From contig JAHJXP010000186.1 of the NCBI GenBank assembly GCA_018827585.1, forward strand, positions 1-30,214: a stretch of 30,214 bases of DNA, in the 5' to 3' direction. The translations under genes were made by a program, and so were the position numbers. Positions 15,262 through 23,114 of the stretch are shown one piece after another. The notes below the pieces were generated by a model, which did no database searches, was not told where the DNA came from, and was given only the letters and a program-made list of their open reading frames with translations. Within the stretch, counting starts at the first letter, position 1. Every line of letters starts with the position of its first letter. The DNA comes from Pseudomonadota bacterium (GTDB lineage Bacteria > Desulfobacterota > Syntrophia > Syntrophales > UBA5619).

Positions 15262-16350
15262 GTGGAGAATCTGCTGACGAGCGAGATGATCCGGAAATCC
15301 CTGGCGATCATCATCCCCCTGGCGATATTCCTGACCGTTCTGCTGGCGGGATGTCTGCTGAGGACCTATCTCTTTTCCCGCCTTTCCCGCTGGGCGGCGA
15401 AAACCGGCTCCCGGATGGGGGAGGCGATCATCTCCGCCGCCAAATCCCCCTCCTTCGTGCTGTGCATCATGCTGGGCGCCTACGTGGCGCTCGAGTTCTC
15501 GAATCTGCCCAGGACCATGGTCGAAAAAGCCAACAAGGGCCTGTCCATCCTCGCCGTCGTCGCGGTGACGATGGCGGCGGCGAACATCCTGTGCGCGTTC
15601 ACCCGGATGCGCGCGGAGAGGATCGAATCGGTCCTGCCGATCACCAGCCTCTCGGATCATATCATCCGGATCGTCGTCTACGGAGTGGGGGCCCTGATCA
15701 TCCTTAACAGCCTCGGGATCTCCATCGCGCCGATCCTGGCAACCCTCGGCGTGGGCGGCCTGGCCGTCGCGCTGGCCCTCAAGGACACCCTTTCGAACTT
15801 CTTCGCGGGATTCCACATCATCGTCAACCGCCAGATCCGGGTGGGGGATTACCTGAAACTCGGATCCGGAGAAGAGGGCTACATAAGCGACATCAGTTGG
15901 CGGACGACCAGTATCCGGACGCTGGCCGGCAATTTCGTCCTGATCCCGAACGCGAATCTCACCGAGATGATCGTGACGAACTACACCCTGCTGGACAAGG
16001 ACATGGCCGTCCGGGTCGGGATGGGCGTCCATTACGACAGCGACCTGGAAAAGGTCGAACGGGTCGTCTGCGAGGTAGCGGAGGAAGTAATGAGGGAGGT
16101 CCCGGGAGGCGTTCCCGATTTCGCCCCCCTGATCCGCTACCATACTTTCGGGGACTCCAGCATCGACTTCACTGTGGTCATGAGGGGAAAGGAGTTCACG
16201 GACCAGTATCTCGTCAAGCACGAGTTCATCAAGCGGGTCCATGAACGTTTTGCGAAGGAAGGAATCGTGATCCCCTACCCGATCCGGGCCTTGAATTTCG
16301 AGCAGGAAAAAAATGGGCGGCCGGGACGCAATACTGAGACCGGGCAATGA
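15262..16350 (+). CDS. MscS-family mechanosensitive channel
   Basis: A 362-residue inner-membrane channel that would release solutes on osmotic down-shock. Five hydrophobic segments (~12-32, 62-80, 92-113, 132-150, 155-175) precede the cytoplasmic part, so it has more N-terminal helices than E. coli MscS. The pore-lining helix is the Gly/Ala-rich LATLGVGGLAVALALKD (~159-175), followed by NFFAGFHIIVNRQIRVGDYL, the MscS beta-domain start. GTG start at 15262 with AAAGGAGG upstream. The stop overlaps the next gene's ATG (ATGA, 16347-16350), so the two are translationally coupled. Confidence 0.92.
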   Translation: MENLLTSEMIRKSLAIIIPLAIFLTVLLAGCLLRTYLFSRLSRWAAKTGSRMGEAIISAAKSPSFVLCIMLGAYVALEFSNLPRTMVEKANKGLSILAVVAVTMAAANILCAFTRMRAERIESVLPITSLSDHIIRIVVYGVGALIILNSLGISIAPILATLGVGGLAVALALKDTLSNFFAGFHIIVNRQIRVGDYLKLGSGEEGYISDISWRTTSIRTLAGNFVLIPNANLTEMIVTNYTLLDKDMAVRVGMGVHYDSDLEKVERVVCEVAEEVMREVPGGVPDFAPLIRYHTFGDSSIDFTVVMRGKEFTDQYLVKHEFIKRVHERFAKEGIVIPYPIRALNFEQEKNGRPGRNTETGQ

Positions 16351-17552
16351 CGAACCTCCCGCTGGCGAGAAAATCCCAGGTCGTCCTGCTCGCGATCGTG
16401 ACCTCCATCTTTTTCTTCAACTTCCTCTCGCGGGTCGTCCTGTCGCCCCTCCTGCCGGTGATCGAAAAAGACCTCGGCCTGGACCATACCACGGCGGGCG
16501 GTTTCTTCATGATGATCGCCCTCGGTTATTCGGCAGGACTGCTTGGCTCCGGATTCGTCTCCGCGCGCCTCACCCACCGCCGGACGATCGCGCTGACCGC
16601 CGTCGCCTGCGGGTTAGCCTACTTTCTGATCGCCGCCGGCCAGACCCTCTGGATGATCCGCCTGGGATTGATCTTCGTCGGCATTGCGACCGGGATTTAC
16701 CTCCCCTCGGGAATCACCACGATCACCTCCTCGTTCCCCCCCGTCCACTGGGGAAAGGCGATCGGCGTCCATGAACTCGCCCCCTCGCTGGCCTACATCG
16801 GCGCCCCGCTGATCGTCGAGGCCCTCCTCATCCTGTGCCCCTGGCAGGCGATCCTCGCCTTGATCGGCGGCGTCTCGGTGCTGTTGGGCCTTGGTTTTCT
16901 GCGTGTCAGCCCGGGCGGCGATTTCACGGGCGAGGCGCCGACGTTCGTAAACATCCGGATACTGACGAGCAAACCCGCCTTCTGGATCATGGCCGCCCTT
17001 TTCTGCGTCGGCATTACCGCCAGCATGGGCGTCTACAGCATGATGCCGCTCTACCTCGTCGCCGAACGGGGCATCGACCGGAGCATGGCGAACATGCTTA
17101 TTGGCCTGTCGCGCATCCCCGTTATCTTCATGGCCCTCATCTCCGGCTGGATCTCGGACCGCATCGGCCCGAAACCGACGATCGCCGCGGCCATCCTGTT
17201 CAACGGCGTCACCGCCATCCTCCTGGGCGCCCTCCCGGGCCGCTGGGTCGTCTTGATGGTCTTTCTCCAGCCGATGCTGACGGTCTGCTTCTTCCCGGCG
17301 GCCTTCACGATCCTCTCCCGGATCGTCCCGCCGCGCGCCCGGAACCTCTCCGTGTCGATGACCGTTTTCATCGCCTATATGGCCGGCGCCGGTTTCGTCC
17401 CCACCCTCCTGGGGGTCTTCGGGGACAGGGATGCCTTCGGCCTCGCCTTCATCCTCATCGGCTGCGCCACCCTGCTGAGCGCCCTCCTGCTGTTCCATCT
17501 GAACATCCCGGAAGAGCAACAAGGCGAAGGCACGGAGGGGGGAACGCATTAA
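16347..17552 (+). CDS. MFS transporter, 12-helix type
   Basis: A 401-residue inner-membrane carrier with twelve predicted helices in two halves. SGWISDRIGPKPTIAAA (~265-281) is the loop 8-9 version of MFS motif A; the matching loop 2-3 motif is weak (SARLTHRRTIAL). HELAPSLAYIGAPL in helix 5 resembles the family's motif C region. It overlaps mscS by 4 bases and shares its transcript; it converges on the ThDP enzyme gene with 14 bases between stops. Substrate unknown; the family pattern suits a small organic anion or drug. Confidence 0.85.
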   Translation: MTNLPLARKSQVVLLAIVTSIFFFNFLSRVVLSPLLPVIEKDLGLDHTTAGGFFMMIALGYSAGLLGSGFVSARLTHRRTIALTAVACGLAYFLIAAGQTLWMIRLGLIFVGIATGIYLPSGITTITSSFPPVHWGKAIGVHELAPSLAYIGAPLIVEALLILCPWQAILALIGGVSVLLGLGFLRVSPGGDFTGEAPTFVNIRILTSKPAFWIMAALFCVGITASMGVYSMMPLYLVAERGIDRSMANMLIGLSRIPVIFMALISGWISDRIGPKPTIAAAILFNGVTAILLGALPGRWVVLMVFLQPMLTVCFFPAAFTILSRIVPPRARNLSVSMTVFIAYMAGAGFVPTLLGVFGDRDAFGLAFILIGCATLLSALLLFHLNIPEEQQGEGTEGGTH

Positions 17553-17566
17553 ATTGCGGGGCGCCG

Positions 17567-19264
17567 CTATTGCCCGGCGGCGTACCCCCCGAGATTGGCC
17601 AGGGCGACGCTCCCGGGGCTGATCACGGAAGGATCGACCATCACGTTGACGCAGGCCGTCCGCCCCGAGGCAAAGGCCGCTTCCAGGGCTGGCCGGATCT
17701 CCTCCGGCTTCTCGACCAGGGCGCCGAAACCGCCGAGGGCCTCGACAAGGCGGTGATAATCGACGCGTCCGAGCCAGGTCCCGTCGGCGATGCTGTGGCC
17801 CAGCCGCAGCGTCTGGCTGTGGGCGATCATCCCCCAGCTTTCGTCGTTGGCGATGACGACGATCGGCAGCCCCCGGCGGATCGCCGTGTGGAACTCCATG
17901 AAGTTGAACCCGACCGAACCGTCGCCGGTGATGAGCAGGACGCGGCTTTCCGGATGGCGGAGCTGCGCCGCATTGGCGAAGGGGAGTCCCACCGCCAGGC
18001 AGCCGTAGAGCCCCGATTCGAAATAGCGGCCCCCTTTTCTGACCGTGCGCGTCATCCCCATCCAGACCTGGGTGTCGCCCCCGTCGGCCACGACGATGTC
18101 CTCTTCCCGGTCCATGAAGGCGTCCACCTCGCGGGCGAGACGCAACGGGTGGATGGGGACGGCCTCGCTTTCCCAGAGCGGCCGCGTCGGCACCTTCCCG
18201 TCCGCATCGGCCTTCCGGACGCTCTCCACCCAAACCTGGAAACGGCCGCGCAGCTCCCCGCCGATCCCCTGCGCCGCGACGCCGCGGTTCAGTTCCTCGA
18301 GCAGGGCGCGGACGTCGCCGACGACGCCCAAGTCCACGGAGCGGTTCCGGCCGATCTCCTCCGCCTCGATGTCCGCCTGGATGAACCTGGCGTCCTTCCG
18401 GAAGATGTCGCCGAAGAGGTAGAAGAGGCTGAGCCGGCTCCCCAAAAAGAGGATCAGGTCGGCGCTCGCCAGGCTGAAGAAGGCCGCGCCGGGGCGGATC
18501 ACGAGAGAGGACTGAAAACATAAAGGATGGGTGTCGGAGATGCTCCCCCGGCCGGAATTCCCCGTGAAGACGGGAACGCCGGCCTGCTCGACGAACGCGC
18601 GGAGGGCCTCCCCGGCACCTGCGTACCAGACGCCGCTGCCTGCGATGACGACCGGGGAGTGGGCCGCTTGGAGCATCGCTAGGATCTCCCGGGCCCCCTC
18701 GGGATCCAGCGGCCGGGACTCCACCCGGCTCCGCGGCCGCCTCACCTTAGCCAAATCGACGGCCGCGTTGAGGACATCGCAGGGGAGCTCCAGGTAGACC
18801 GGCCCGGGCCGGCCGGAAGCGGCCGTGCGGAAGGCCATGTCGATGAACTCTGGAATCCGCCCGGCCACCGTGCAGACCCAGGCCTTCTTCACCATCGGGG
18901 CAATGACGGGAAGCTGGCTCATGTCCTGGAGGTCCAGTTTCTCTGCGCTTTCCAGGCCGACGCAGCCGGCGATCAGGACCACCGGGGCATTGGAGAGCCT
19001 GGCATTGGCGATCCCGGACAGCGCGTTGGTGAAACCCGGGCCGGCGGTGACCAGGGCGACCGCGGGTTTCCGGGTCATCCTTGCCCAGGCCTCGGCCATG
19101 AAGACGGCGGCCTGCTCGTGCCGGGTGTCGAAGATCTTGACCGGCGATCCCTCCAGGAACTGGTAGATTGGGGTGATGTGCCCCCCGCTCAGGGTAAAGA
19201 CATATTCGACGCCCCTCTCGATAAGCGCCTCAGCCGCCAGCCTGCCGCCGATCACCTGCTCCAT
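17567..19264 (-). CDS. ThDP-dependent enzyme, acetolactate synthase/2-hydroxyacyl-CoA lyase-like
   Basis: A 565-residue enzyme of the benzoylformate/acetolactate family, with three domains. The N-terminal PYR domain has the catalytic Glu50 (in RHEQAAVF) and TAGPGFTNALSGIANA (73-88), a middle Rossmann-like domain spans about 190-330, and the PP domain carries the ThDP motif GDG (447-449) to ND (473-474). The ANA segment and SISDTHPLCF (241-250) look closer to oxalyl-CoA decarboxylase/2-hydroxyacyl-CoA lyase than to biosynthetic IlvB, but the assignment is not firm. GGGAGG lies 6 bases before the ATG. It is the last gene of an operon with two SDRs and a CoA-dehydratase activase, which supports a role in hydroxyacyl or hydroxyacyl-CoA chemistry rather than branched-chain synthesis. 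Confidence 0.82.
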   Translation of the reverse strand: MEQVIGGRLAAEALIERGVEYVFTLSGGHITPIYQFLEGSPVKIFDTRHEQAAVFMAEAWARMTRKPAVALVTAGPGFTNALSGIANARLSNAPVVLIAGCVGLESAEKLDLQDMSQLPVIAPMVKKAWVCTVAGRIPEFIDMAFRTAASGRPGPVYLELPCDVLNAAVDLAKVRRPRSRVESRPLDPEGAREILAMLQAAHSPVVIAGSGVWYAGAGEALRAFVEQAGVPVFTGNSGRGSISDTHPLCFQSSLVIRPGAAFFSLASADLILFLGSRLSLFYLFGDIFRKDARFIQADIEAEEIGRNRSVDLGVVGDVRALLEELNRGVAAQGIGGELRGRFQVWVESVRKADADGKVPTRPLWESEAVPIHPLRLAREVDAFMDREEDIVVADGGDTQVWMGMTRTVRKGGRYFESGLYGCLAVGLPFANAAQLRHPESRVLLITGDGSVGFNFMEFHTAIRRGLPIVVIANDESWGMIAHSQTLRLGHSIADGTWLGRVDYHRLVEALGGFGALVEKPEEIRPALEAAFASGRTACVNVMVDPSVISPGSVALANLGGYAAGQ

Positions 19265-19279
19265 CCCGACCTCCCGTTT

Positions 19280-20116
19280 TTACAATTCCATGCACTGGCC
19301 GCCGTCGAGGTTGATCGCCTGACCCGTGATGTACCGGGAGGCCTCCGAGGCGAGAAAAGCGACGAGCATCCCCGCGTCGCCGGGATCGCCGATCCTGCCG
19401 AGGGGGATCGTCCGGCACATCTCTTCCTCCCTTGCCTCGATCGTGCTTCCGTAAAAGGAGGCCTCCAGGCCGAACCGCCACTGCTCCAGGTCCGTACGGA
19501 TCTGCCCCGGACAGATCGCGTTGACGCGGATGCCGCGGCCGGCCAGTTCCTTCGCCATGGTCCTGGTCAGCATGATCACCCCGGCCTTCGCCGCGGCGTA
19601 GGCGCTGTTGAATAGGGGCGGGACCTTCCCCGCCCGGGAGGCCGTATTGACGATCGCGCCCGGCTCGCCCAGCATCAGCGGCAGGACGGCCCGGCTGACG
19701 CGAAAGACCGAAAGGAGGCAGACATCGATCGTCCTGATCCAGGCCGCCTCGTCGTAGGAGAGGATGTCGGCCGGGACGCCGAAGGAGGCGCCGGCGTTGT
19801 TCACGAGGATGTGGATATGGCCGCATCTCTCCCGGAGAATCTCCGCCATCCGGGCGATCGAGGCGGGATCGGTCACGTCCGCCTCCACGGCAAGGACCAA
19901 CACACCGAACCGTTTTCCCAGTTCGGAGGCGATCGCGTCCATCTCCTCGCGCGTTCCTGTCCGGACGGGGGTTTCGACCTCCGGCGGCCTTCCCAGATCC
20001 GCAATGACCACGTTGCAGCCGCAGGAGGCCAATCTCTCGGCGACGGCATAGCCGATGCCGGTCTTCTTTCCCGCCCCGGTGACGACGGCCGTCTTCCCGT
20101 TCAGGTCCTCATGCAT
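19280..20116 (-). CDS. SDR-family NAD(P)-dependent oxidoreductase
   Basis: A 278-residue classical short-chain dehydrogenase. The cofactor loop TGAGKKTGIG is at 13-22, slightly longer than usual; D40 after the second strand suggests NAD. NNAG is at 106-109 and the catalytic set is S160, Y173 and K177 (SAYAAAK). A stretch at 42-66 (RPPEVETPVRTGTREEMD) is an insertion relative to short SDRs. The C-terminus GQAINLDGGQCMEL is typical of FabG-like members. It is third in the operon, 27 bases after the activase and 15 before the ThDP enzyme. Substrate unknown; a hydroxyacyl-CoA or a 2- or 3-hydroxy acid is plausible from the neighbours. Confidence 0.88.
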   Translation of the reverse strand: MHEDLNGKTAVVTGAGKKTGIGYAVAERLASCGCNVVIADLGRPPEVETPVRTGTREEMDAIASELGKRFGVLVLAVEADVTDPASIARMAEILRERCGHIHILVNNAGASFGVPADILSYDEAAWIRTIDVCLLSVFRVSRAVLPLMLGEPGAIVNTASRAGKVPPLFNSAYAAAKAGVIMLTRTMAKELAGRGIRVNAICPGQIRTDLEQWRFGLEASFYGSTIEAREEEMCRTIPLGRIGDPGDAGMLVAFLASEASRYITGQAINLDGGQCMEL

Positions 20117-20143
20117 TCTTCACCCCCGTCCATCTGCCGTTCA

Positions 20144-20917
20144 TCACGCAACCTCCCTTGCCAGGCTTGCCGCGCCGATCGCCCCGTTGACCTGGGCGTG
20201 AGGCGAGACGACGACCGGCATCCCGAGCGCCTTTTCGAGCGCCCGGACGACGCCGATGTTCCGGGCCACCCCCCCCGTCATCATGATCGGCGCCGCCAGG
20301 CCGATCCGGCCGGCCATCGCCGAAATCCGGGAGGCGATCGCCTCATGGATGCCGGCGATGATATTTTCCCGCGTCTCCCCCTTGGCGATCAGCGAGATCA
20401 CCTCCGATTCGGCGAAGACCGTGCAGAGGCTGCTGATCCGCGCCGGCCGCCCTGCTTTCAGGGAGAGGTCCCCGAATTCGTCGAGGTCCGCCTCCAGGGC
20501 GCGGGCCATGACCTCCAGGAAGCGGCCGGTCCCCGCGGCGCACTTGTCGTTCATGGTGAAATTCACGACCCTGCCGTTTTCGTCCATGACGACGGCCTTG
20601 CTGTCCTGCCCTCCGATGTCGATGAGCGACCGGACGGAAGGGTCCAGAAAACAGGCCCCGGCGGCATGGCACATGATCTCGGTCACGACCTTGTCGGCAA
20701 TCGCCACGCTCTTGCGGCCGTAGCCAGTGGCAACGATCCGGCCGATCTCCGCGGGGACAAGACCCAGCTCGGCGAGGAGTTCCTCGAAGACCCGGCGTCC
20801 CGCCGCCTCCGCATTGTATCCGGTGAAGTTCACCCTTGTCCCCAAAAGCGCGCCGTCTTGCATGACGGCGGCCTTGGCGGTGATGGAGCCGATGTCGATC
20901 CCGGCGGTCAGGCTCAT
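20144..20917 (-). CDS. 2-hydroxyacyl-CoA dehydratase/benzoyl-CoA reductase activase (BadF/BadG/BcrA/HgdC family)
   Basis: A 257-residue ATPase of the ASKHA fold. In known systems a homodimer holds one [4Fe-4S] cluster and uses ATP to push one electron into a dehydratase or reductase. The phosphate loops GIDIGSITAKAAV (6-18) and DIGGQDSKAVV (100-110) are present, as are the two cluster cysteines C126 (NDKCAAGTGRF) and C165 (SSLCTVFAESEV), placed exactly as in HgdC. Start at the ATG at 20917, overlapping the preceding SDR stop (ATGA). It is a single-domain, HgdC-sized protein. No dehydratase subunits (HgdA/HgdB-like) are in the window, so its partner must be encoded elsewhere. Confidence 0.92.
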   Translation of the reverse strand: MSLTAGIDIGSITAKAAVMQDGALLGTRVNFTGYNAEAAGRRVFEELLAELGLVPAEIGRIVATGYGRKSVAIADKVVTEIMCHAAGACFLDPSVRSLIDIGGQDSKAVVMDENGRVVNFTMNDKCAAGTGRFLEVMARALEADLDEFGDLSLKAGRPARISSLCTVFAESEVISLIAKGETRENIIAGIHEAIASRISAMAGRIGLAAPIMMTGGVARNIGVVRALEKALGMPVVVSPHAQVNGAIGAASLAREVA

Positions 20918-21678
20918 ATAACGGAGGCCCCCCCGTCGACCATGATCGTCTGGCCGGTGATGTAATCGGAACACCCGGAGGCCAGAAGCAGGACGATGGG
21001 GACCAGATCGGCGGTCTCGGCGATACGTCCTGCGGGGACGGCTTTCACGATCTGCTCGCAGACGGCCGGGGTCGCCCAGAAGGGCTTGCTGAAATCGGTC
21101 CTGACCACGCCCGGCGCGATGGCGTTCACCTGGATATTGAAGGGGGCGAGCTCGGAGGCCAGGACCTTCGTGAGCATCTCGAGGCCGGCCTTGGCGACCC
21201 CGTAGATCCCCATCCCCGGCGAGGCCTTCGTCCCGGCGAGCGAGGAGATGTTGACGATCTTTCCCCGCTTTTTCTCCCGCATGATCCGGGCGGCCTTCCG
21301 CGAGCAAAGGAAGGCGCCGGTCAGGTTTCCCTCAATTATCTTGTTCCAGACGGGGAGGTCCGCATCGACGACGGAGGCCGCCAGCAGATTCATCCCAACG
21401 TTGTTGATCAGGATGTCAAGACCGCCGAAATGCCGGACGGCGGTCTCAAAGAGGTTCTCAACGTCTCCCTCGCGGGCGACATGGACCGGCACGGCGAGAA
21501 GCCGCCCGCCGCCGCCCAGCTTTTCCACGGCGGCCGCGAGATTCTCCTGCTTCCGGCCGCAGATGACCACCTTCGCCCCCTGCTCGAGGAAGTCCCCGGC
21601 CAGTTCCAGGCCGATCCCCCGGCTCCCCCCTGTCACGACGACCACCCTATCTTCCAGACCAAACGCTATGCCGCACAT
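20914..21678 (-). CDS. SDR-family oxidoreductase, FabG-like
   Basis: A 254-residue classical SDR: TGGSRGIG (16-23), NNVG (92-95, in place of NNAG), catalytic S145/S146, Y159 and K163 (YGVAKAG), and the C-terminal YITGQTIMVDGG. R42 after the second strand (CGRKQ) suggests NADP. It is the first gene of the operon, with GGGAGG 6 bases before the ATG and a promoter 34 bases further upstream; its stop overlaps the activase start. With the second SDR it gives the operon two oxidoreductases of apparently different cofactor preference. Substrate unknown. Confidence 0.88.
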   Translation of the reverse strand: MCGIAFGLEDRVVVVTGGSRGIGLELAGDFLEQGAKVVICGRKQENLAAAVEKLGGGGRLLAVPVHVAREGDVENLFETAVRHFGGLDILINNVGMNLLAASVVDADLPVWNKIIEGNLTGAFLCSRKAARIMREKKRGKIVNISSLAGTKASPGMGIYGVAKAGLEMLTKVLASELAPFNIQVNAIAPGVVRTDFSKPFWATPAVCEQIVKAVPAGRIAETADLVPIVLLLASGCSDYITGQTIMVDGGASVI

Positions 21679-21711
21679 CGCTTCCCTCCCATCGTTTTTT
21701 CATGCCTATTC

Positions 21712-21740
21712 CCTATAGGGCAAACGCCCGCCGCTGTCAA
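21712..21740 (-). promoter_or_regulatory. Sigma-70 promoter of the SDR-activase-SDR-ThDP operon
   Basis: Minus strand TTGACA (21740-21735), 17-base spacer, TATAGG (21717-21712). The -10 sits in the palindrome CCCTATAGGG (21711-21720). The first gene begins at 21678. Confidence 0.7.
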
Positions 21741-21780
21741 TAAAGACGACCGGTGACCGTCGGTTTGCGAAACGCCTCCC

Positions 21781-22524
21781 TCACCGCCCCTTGGTATGGA
21801 GCGGCGTGGGCTGGACCCAGCGGCCGTTGTCCCCCTCGTAGAACCACTTGTCGGGAAAGCCGCGATGCCGGATGAAGTTCGGGTTTTCAGCCCAGCGGAT
21901 CAGGTCCTCGTAGGCCTGGTGGATCTTCCGGAACATCCCCGCATCGCCGCCGAGATCGGGGTGGTGGATCTTTACCTGACGCCGGTAGGCGTCCCGGATG
22001 ATCTTCTGGAGCTCCGGGGAGTCGAGATTGGACTTCTCCAGGTTTAGATAGATCAGGGAGGCCGGTCTGACGGCCGGGGTGTGGATGATCTGCGGCTTGA
22101 CGGAGCGGGCCGGCACATGGTTCCGGACGGCCATCTCCAGGACGTGGAGCGAGGCGAAGTAACGCTTCTTCGTCCGCCGCTGCTCGGCCCACCAGGTCTC
22201 CCCCAGGATGTCCGCCATCCGGCTGAAATCCTCCCCCGGATTTTTACCCGGCGTCCGGGGGTAGAAGAAGCTGCAGATCTCCTTGTATCCATAGGGCAGG
22301 ACGTCCATGACGATCAGGAGGTCGGAAAAGTAAAAGGTGGCGTAACGGGCGTTGAGCGCCTGGAGGAGGCCGATGCGCATGTCGAGCCTCTGCCGGAGTT
22401 TCTGCCGACAGTCGGTGGAGCAGTACCGCCGCCGGCCGATATTATCCCTCGTCCCACAGGAGAGGCATCTTCTGGTCTCTTTCCCGTTACCGGGCACGAT
22501 CAATGCTTTTGCGCTCCCTGTCAT
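21781..22524 (-). CDS. J-domain protein with N-terminal Cys4 zinc-finger-like motif
   Basis: A protein of about 247 residues, not a standard DnaJ. Near the N-terminus CLSCG and CSTDC form a CxxC...CxxxC zinc-knuckle pattern like short treble-clef fingers. The middle (~45-160) is unrecognised, rich in aromatic residues. Near the C-terminus a J domain appears (IIRDAYRRQVKIHHPDLGGD), with the HPD tripeptide needed to stimulate DnaK, then FRKIHQAYEDLIRW. The Gly/Phe and Cys-repeat regions of DnaJ are absent. The frame is open back to 22668, but that part is dispersed-repeat sequence, so I place the start at the ATG at 22524; its ribosome site (AAAGGAG) is 24 bases away, leaving the start uncertain. 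Probably a specialised DnaK co-chaperone. Confidence 0.7.
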   Translation of the reverse strand: MTGSAKALIVPGNGKETRRCLSCGTRDNIGRRRYCSTDCRQKLRQRLDMRIGLLQALNARYATFYFSDLLIVMDVLPYGYKEICSFFYPRTPGKNPGEDFSRMADILGETWWAEQRRTKKRYFASLHVLEMAVRNHVPARSVKPQIIHTPAVRPASLIYLNLEKSNLDSPELQKIIRDAYRRQVKIHHPDLGGDAGMFRKIHQAYEDLIRWAENPNFIRHRGFPDKWFYEGDNGRWVQPTPLHTKGR

Positions 22525-22605
22525 TACATCATCCGCGCGGTACGGCGCTCCTTTCCCCAAGCCTTCCGCCGCCGGCAATAAACCAGAACCGGCGACGTTA
22601 AAAAT

Positions 22606-22796
22606 GACGAACCCGTAAAAAGTCATAAAAAGCCTTGAACTGGGGCGGCTTCGTAAAAAAGTCAACACTCTCCTCCCCCTTGATGGGGGAGGGTTAGGGT
22701 GGGGGTGAAACGGGTTTGTATTTCAGTGAGTAATTCCCCCTCTCCTTAATCCCCTCCCGCCGGGGGAGGGGAAAATTCACTTTTTACGGAGGCGTC
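22606..22796. repeat. Dispersed MITE-like repeat, copy 3 (with head unit)
   Basis: Starts with GACGAACCCGTAAAAA (22606-22621) and the 54-bp head unit seen at 15108, then the CTCCCCCTTGATGGGGGAGGG body as at 6541, and ends TTTTTACGGAGGCGTC (22781-22796). AAAAT flanks both sides (22601-22605 and 22797-22801), a possible target duplication. Positions 22802-22965 beyond it show no convincing gene. Confidence 0.8.
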
Positions 22797-22965
22797 AAAA
22801 TTGGATGATATTACATCACAGATGGCGGGAGAAGCAAAAGGCGGCCTTGAAAACACACAGCAAGGAAATGATTGACAACAAAAAGCCTTCGCCTGTATCA
22901 AAGGGCAGCGGCGCCGGATCCATCCGGAAGCCTCGGATACAAGACCTTTGAAAAAATACGCCAGA

Positions 22966-23047
22966 GTCATTGCGAGCGAAGCGAAGCAATCCTATAAGTA
23001 TTCGATCATTCATGAGATTGCTTCGGCGCTGTGCGCCTCGCAATGAC
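22966..23047. repeat. Palindromic repeat with GTCATTGCGAGCG / CGCAATGAC ends
   Basis: Left arm GTCATTGCGAGCGAAGCGAA... (22966-22991) and right arm (23016-23047) are imperfect inverse copies around a 24-base centre. This GTCATTGCGAG...GAAGCAATC palindrome is a common intergenic repeat in anaerobic deltaproteobacteria, in my recollection. It ends 67 bases before the DUF362 gene. Confidence 0.8.
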
Positions 23048-23114
23048 TGGGAGAGAATAAATTCAAGGGTCTCATGGCAAGAACAGCGGTTCTCTACATG
23101 AGGGCGAATGGCCT

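Noticed and set aside
16614..18523. Very long open frames on both strands across the MFS and ThDP genes.
   Set aside because: They are out of frame with two clearly recognisable proteins and carry no motifs; GC-driven shadow frames.
22746..23043. Minus-strand open frames of 74-75 codons in the repeat region.
   Set aside because: They read through repeat sequence, have no ribosome sites and match no family.
22966..23047. Possible tRNA or CRISPR repeat pair.
   Set aside because: The arms form one long palindrome of a common intergenic repeat type; no cloverleaf or anticodon loop.
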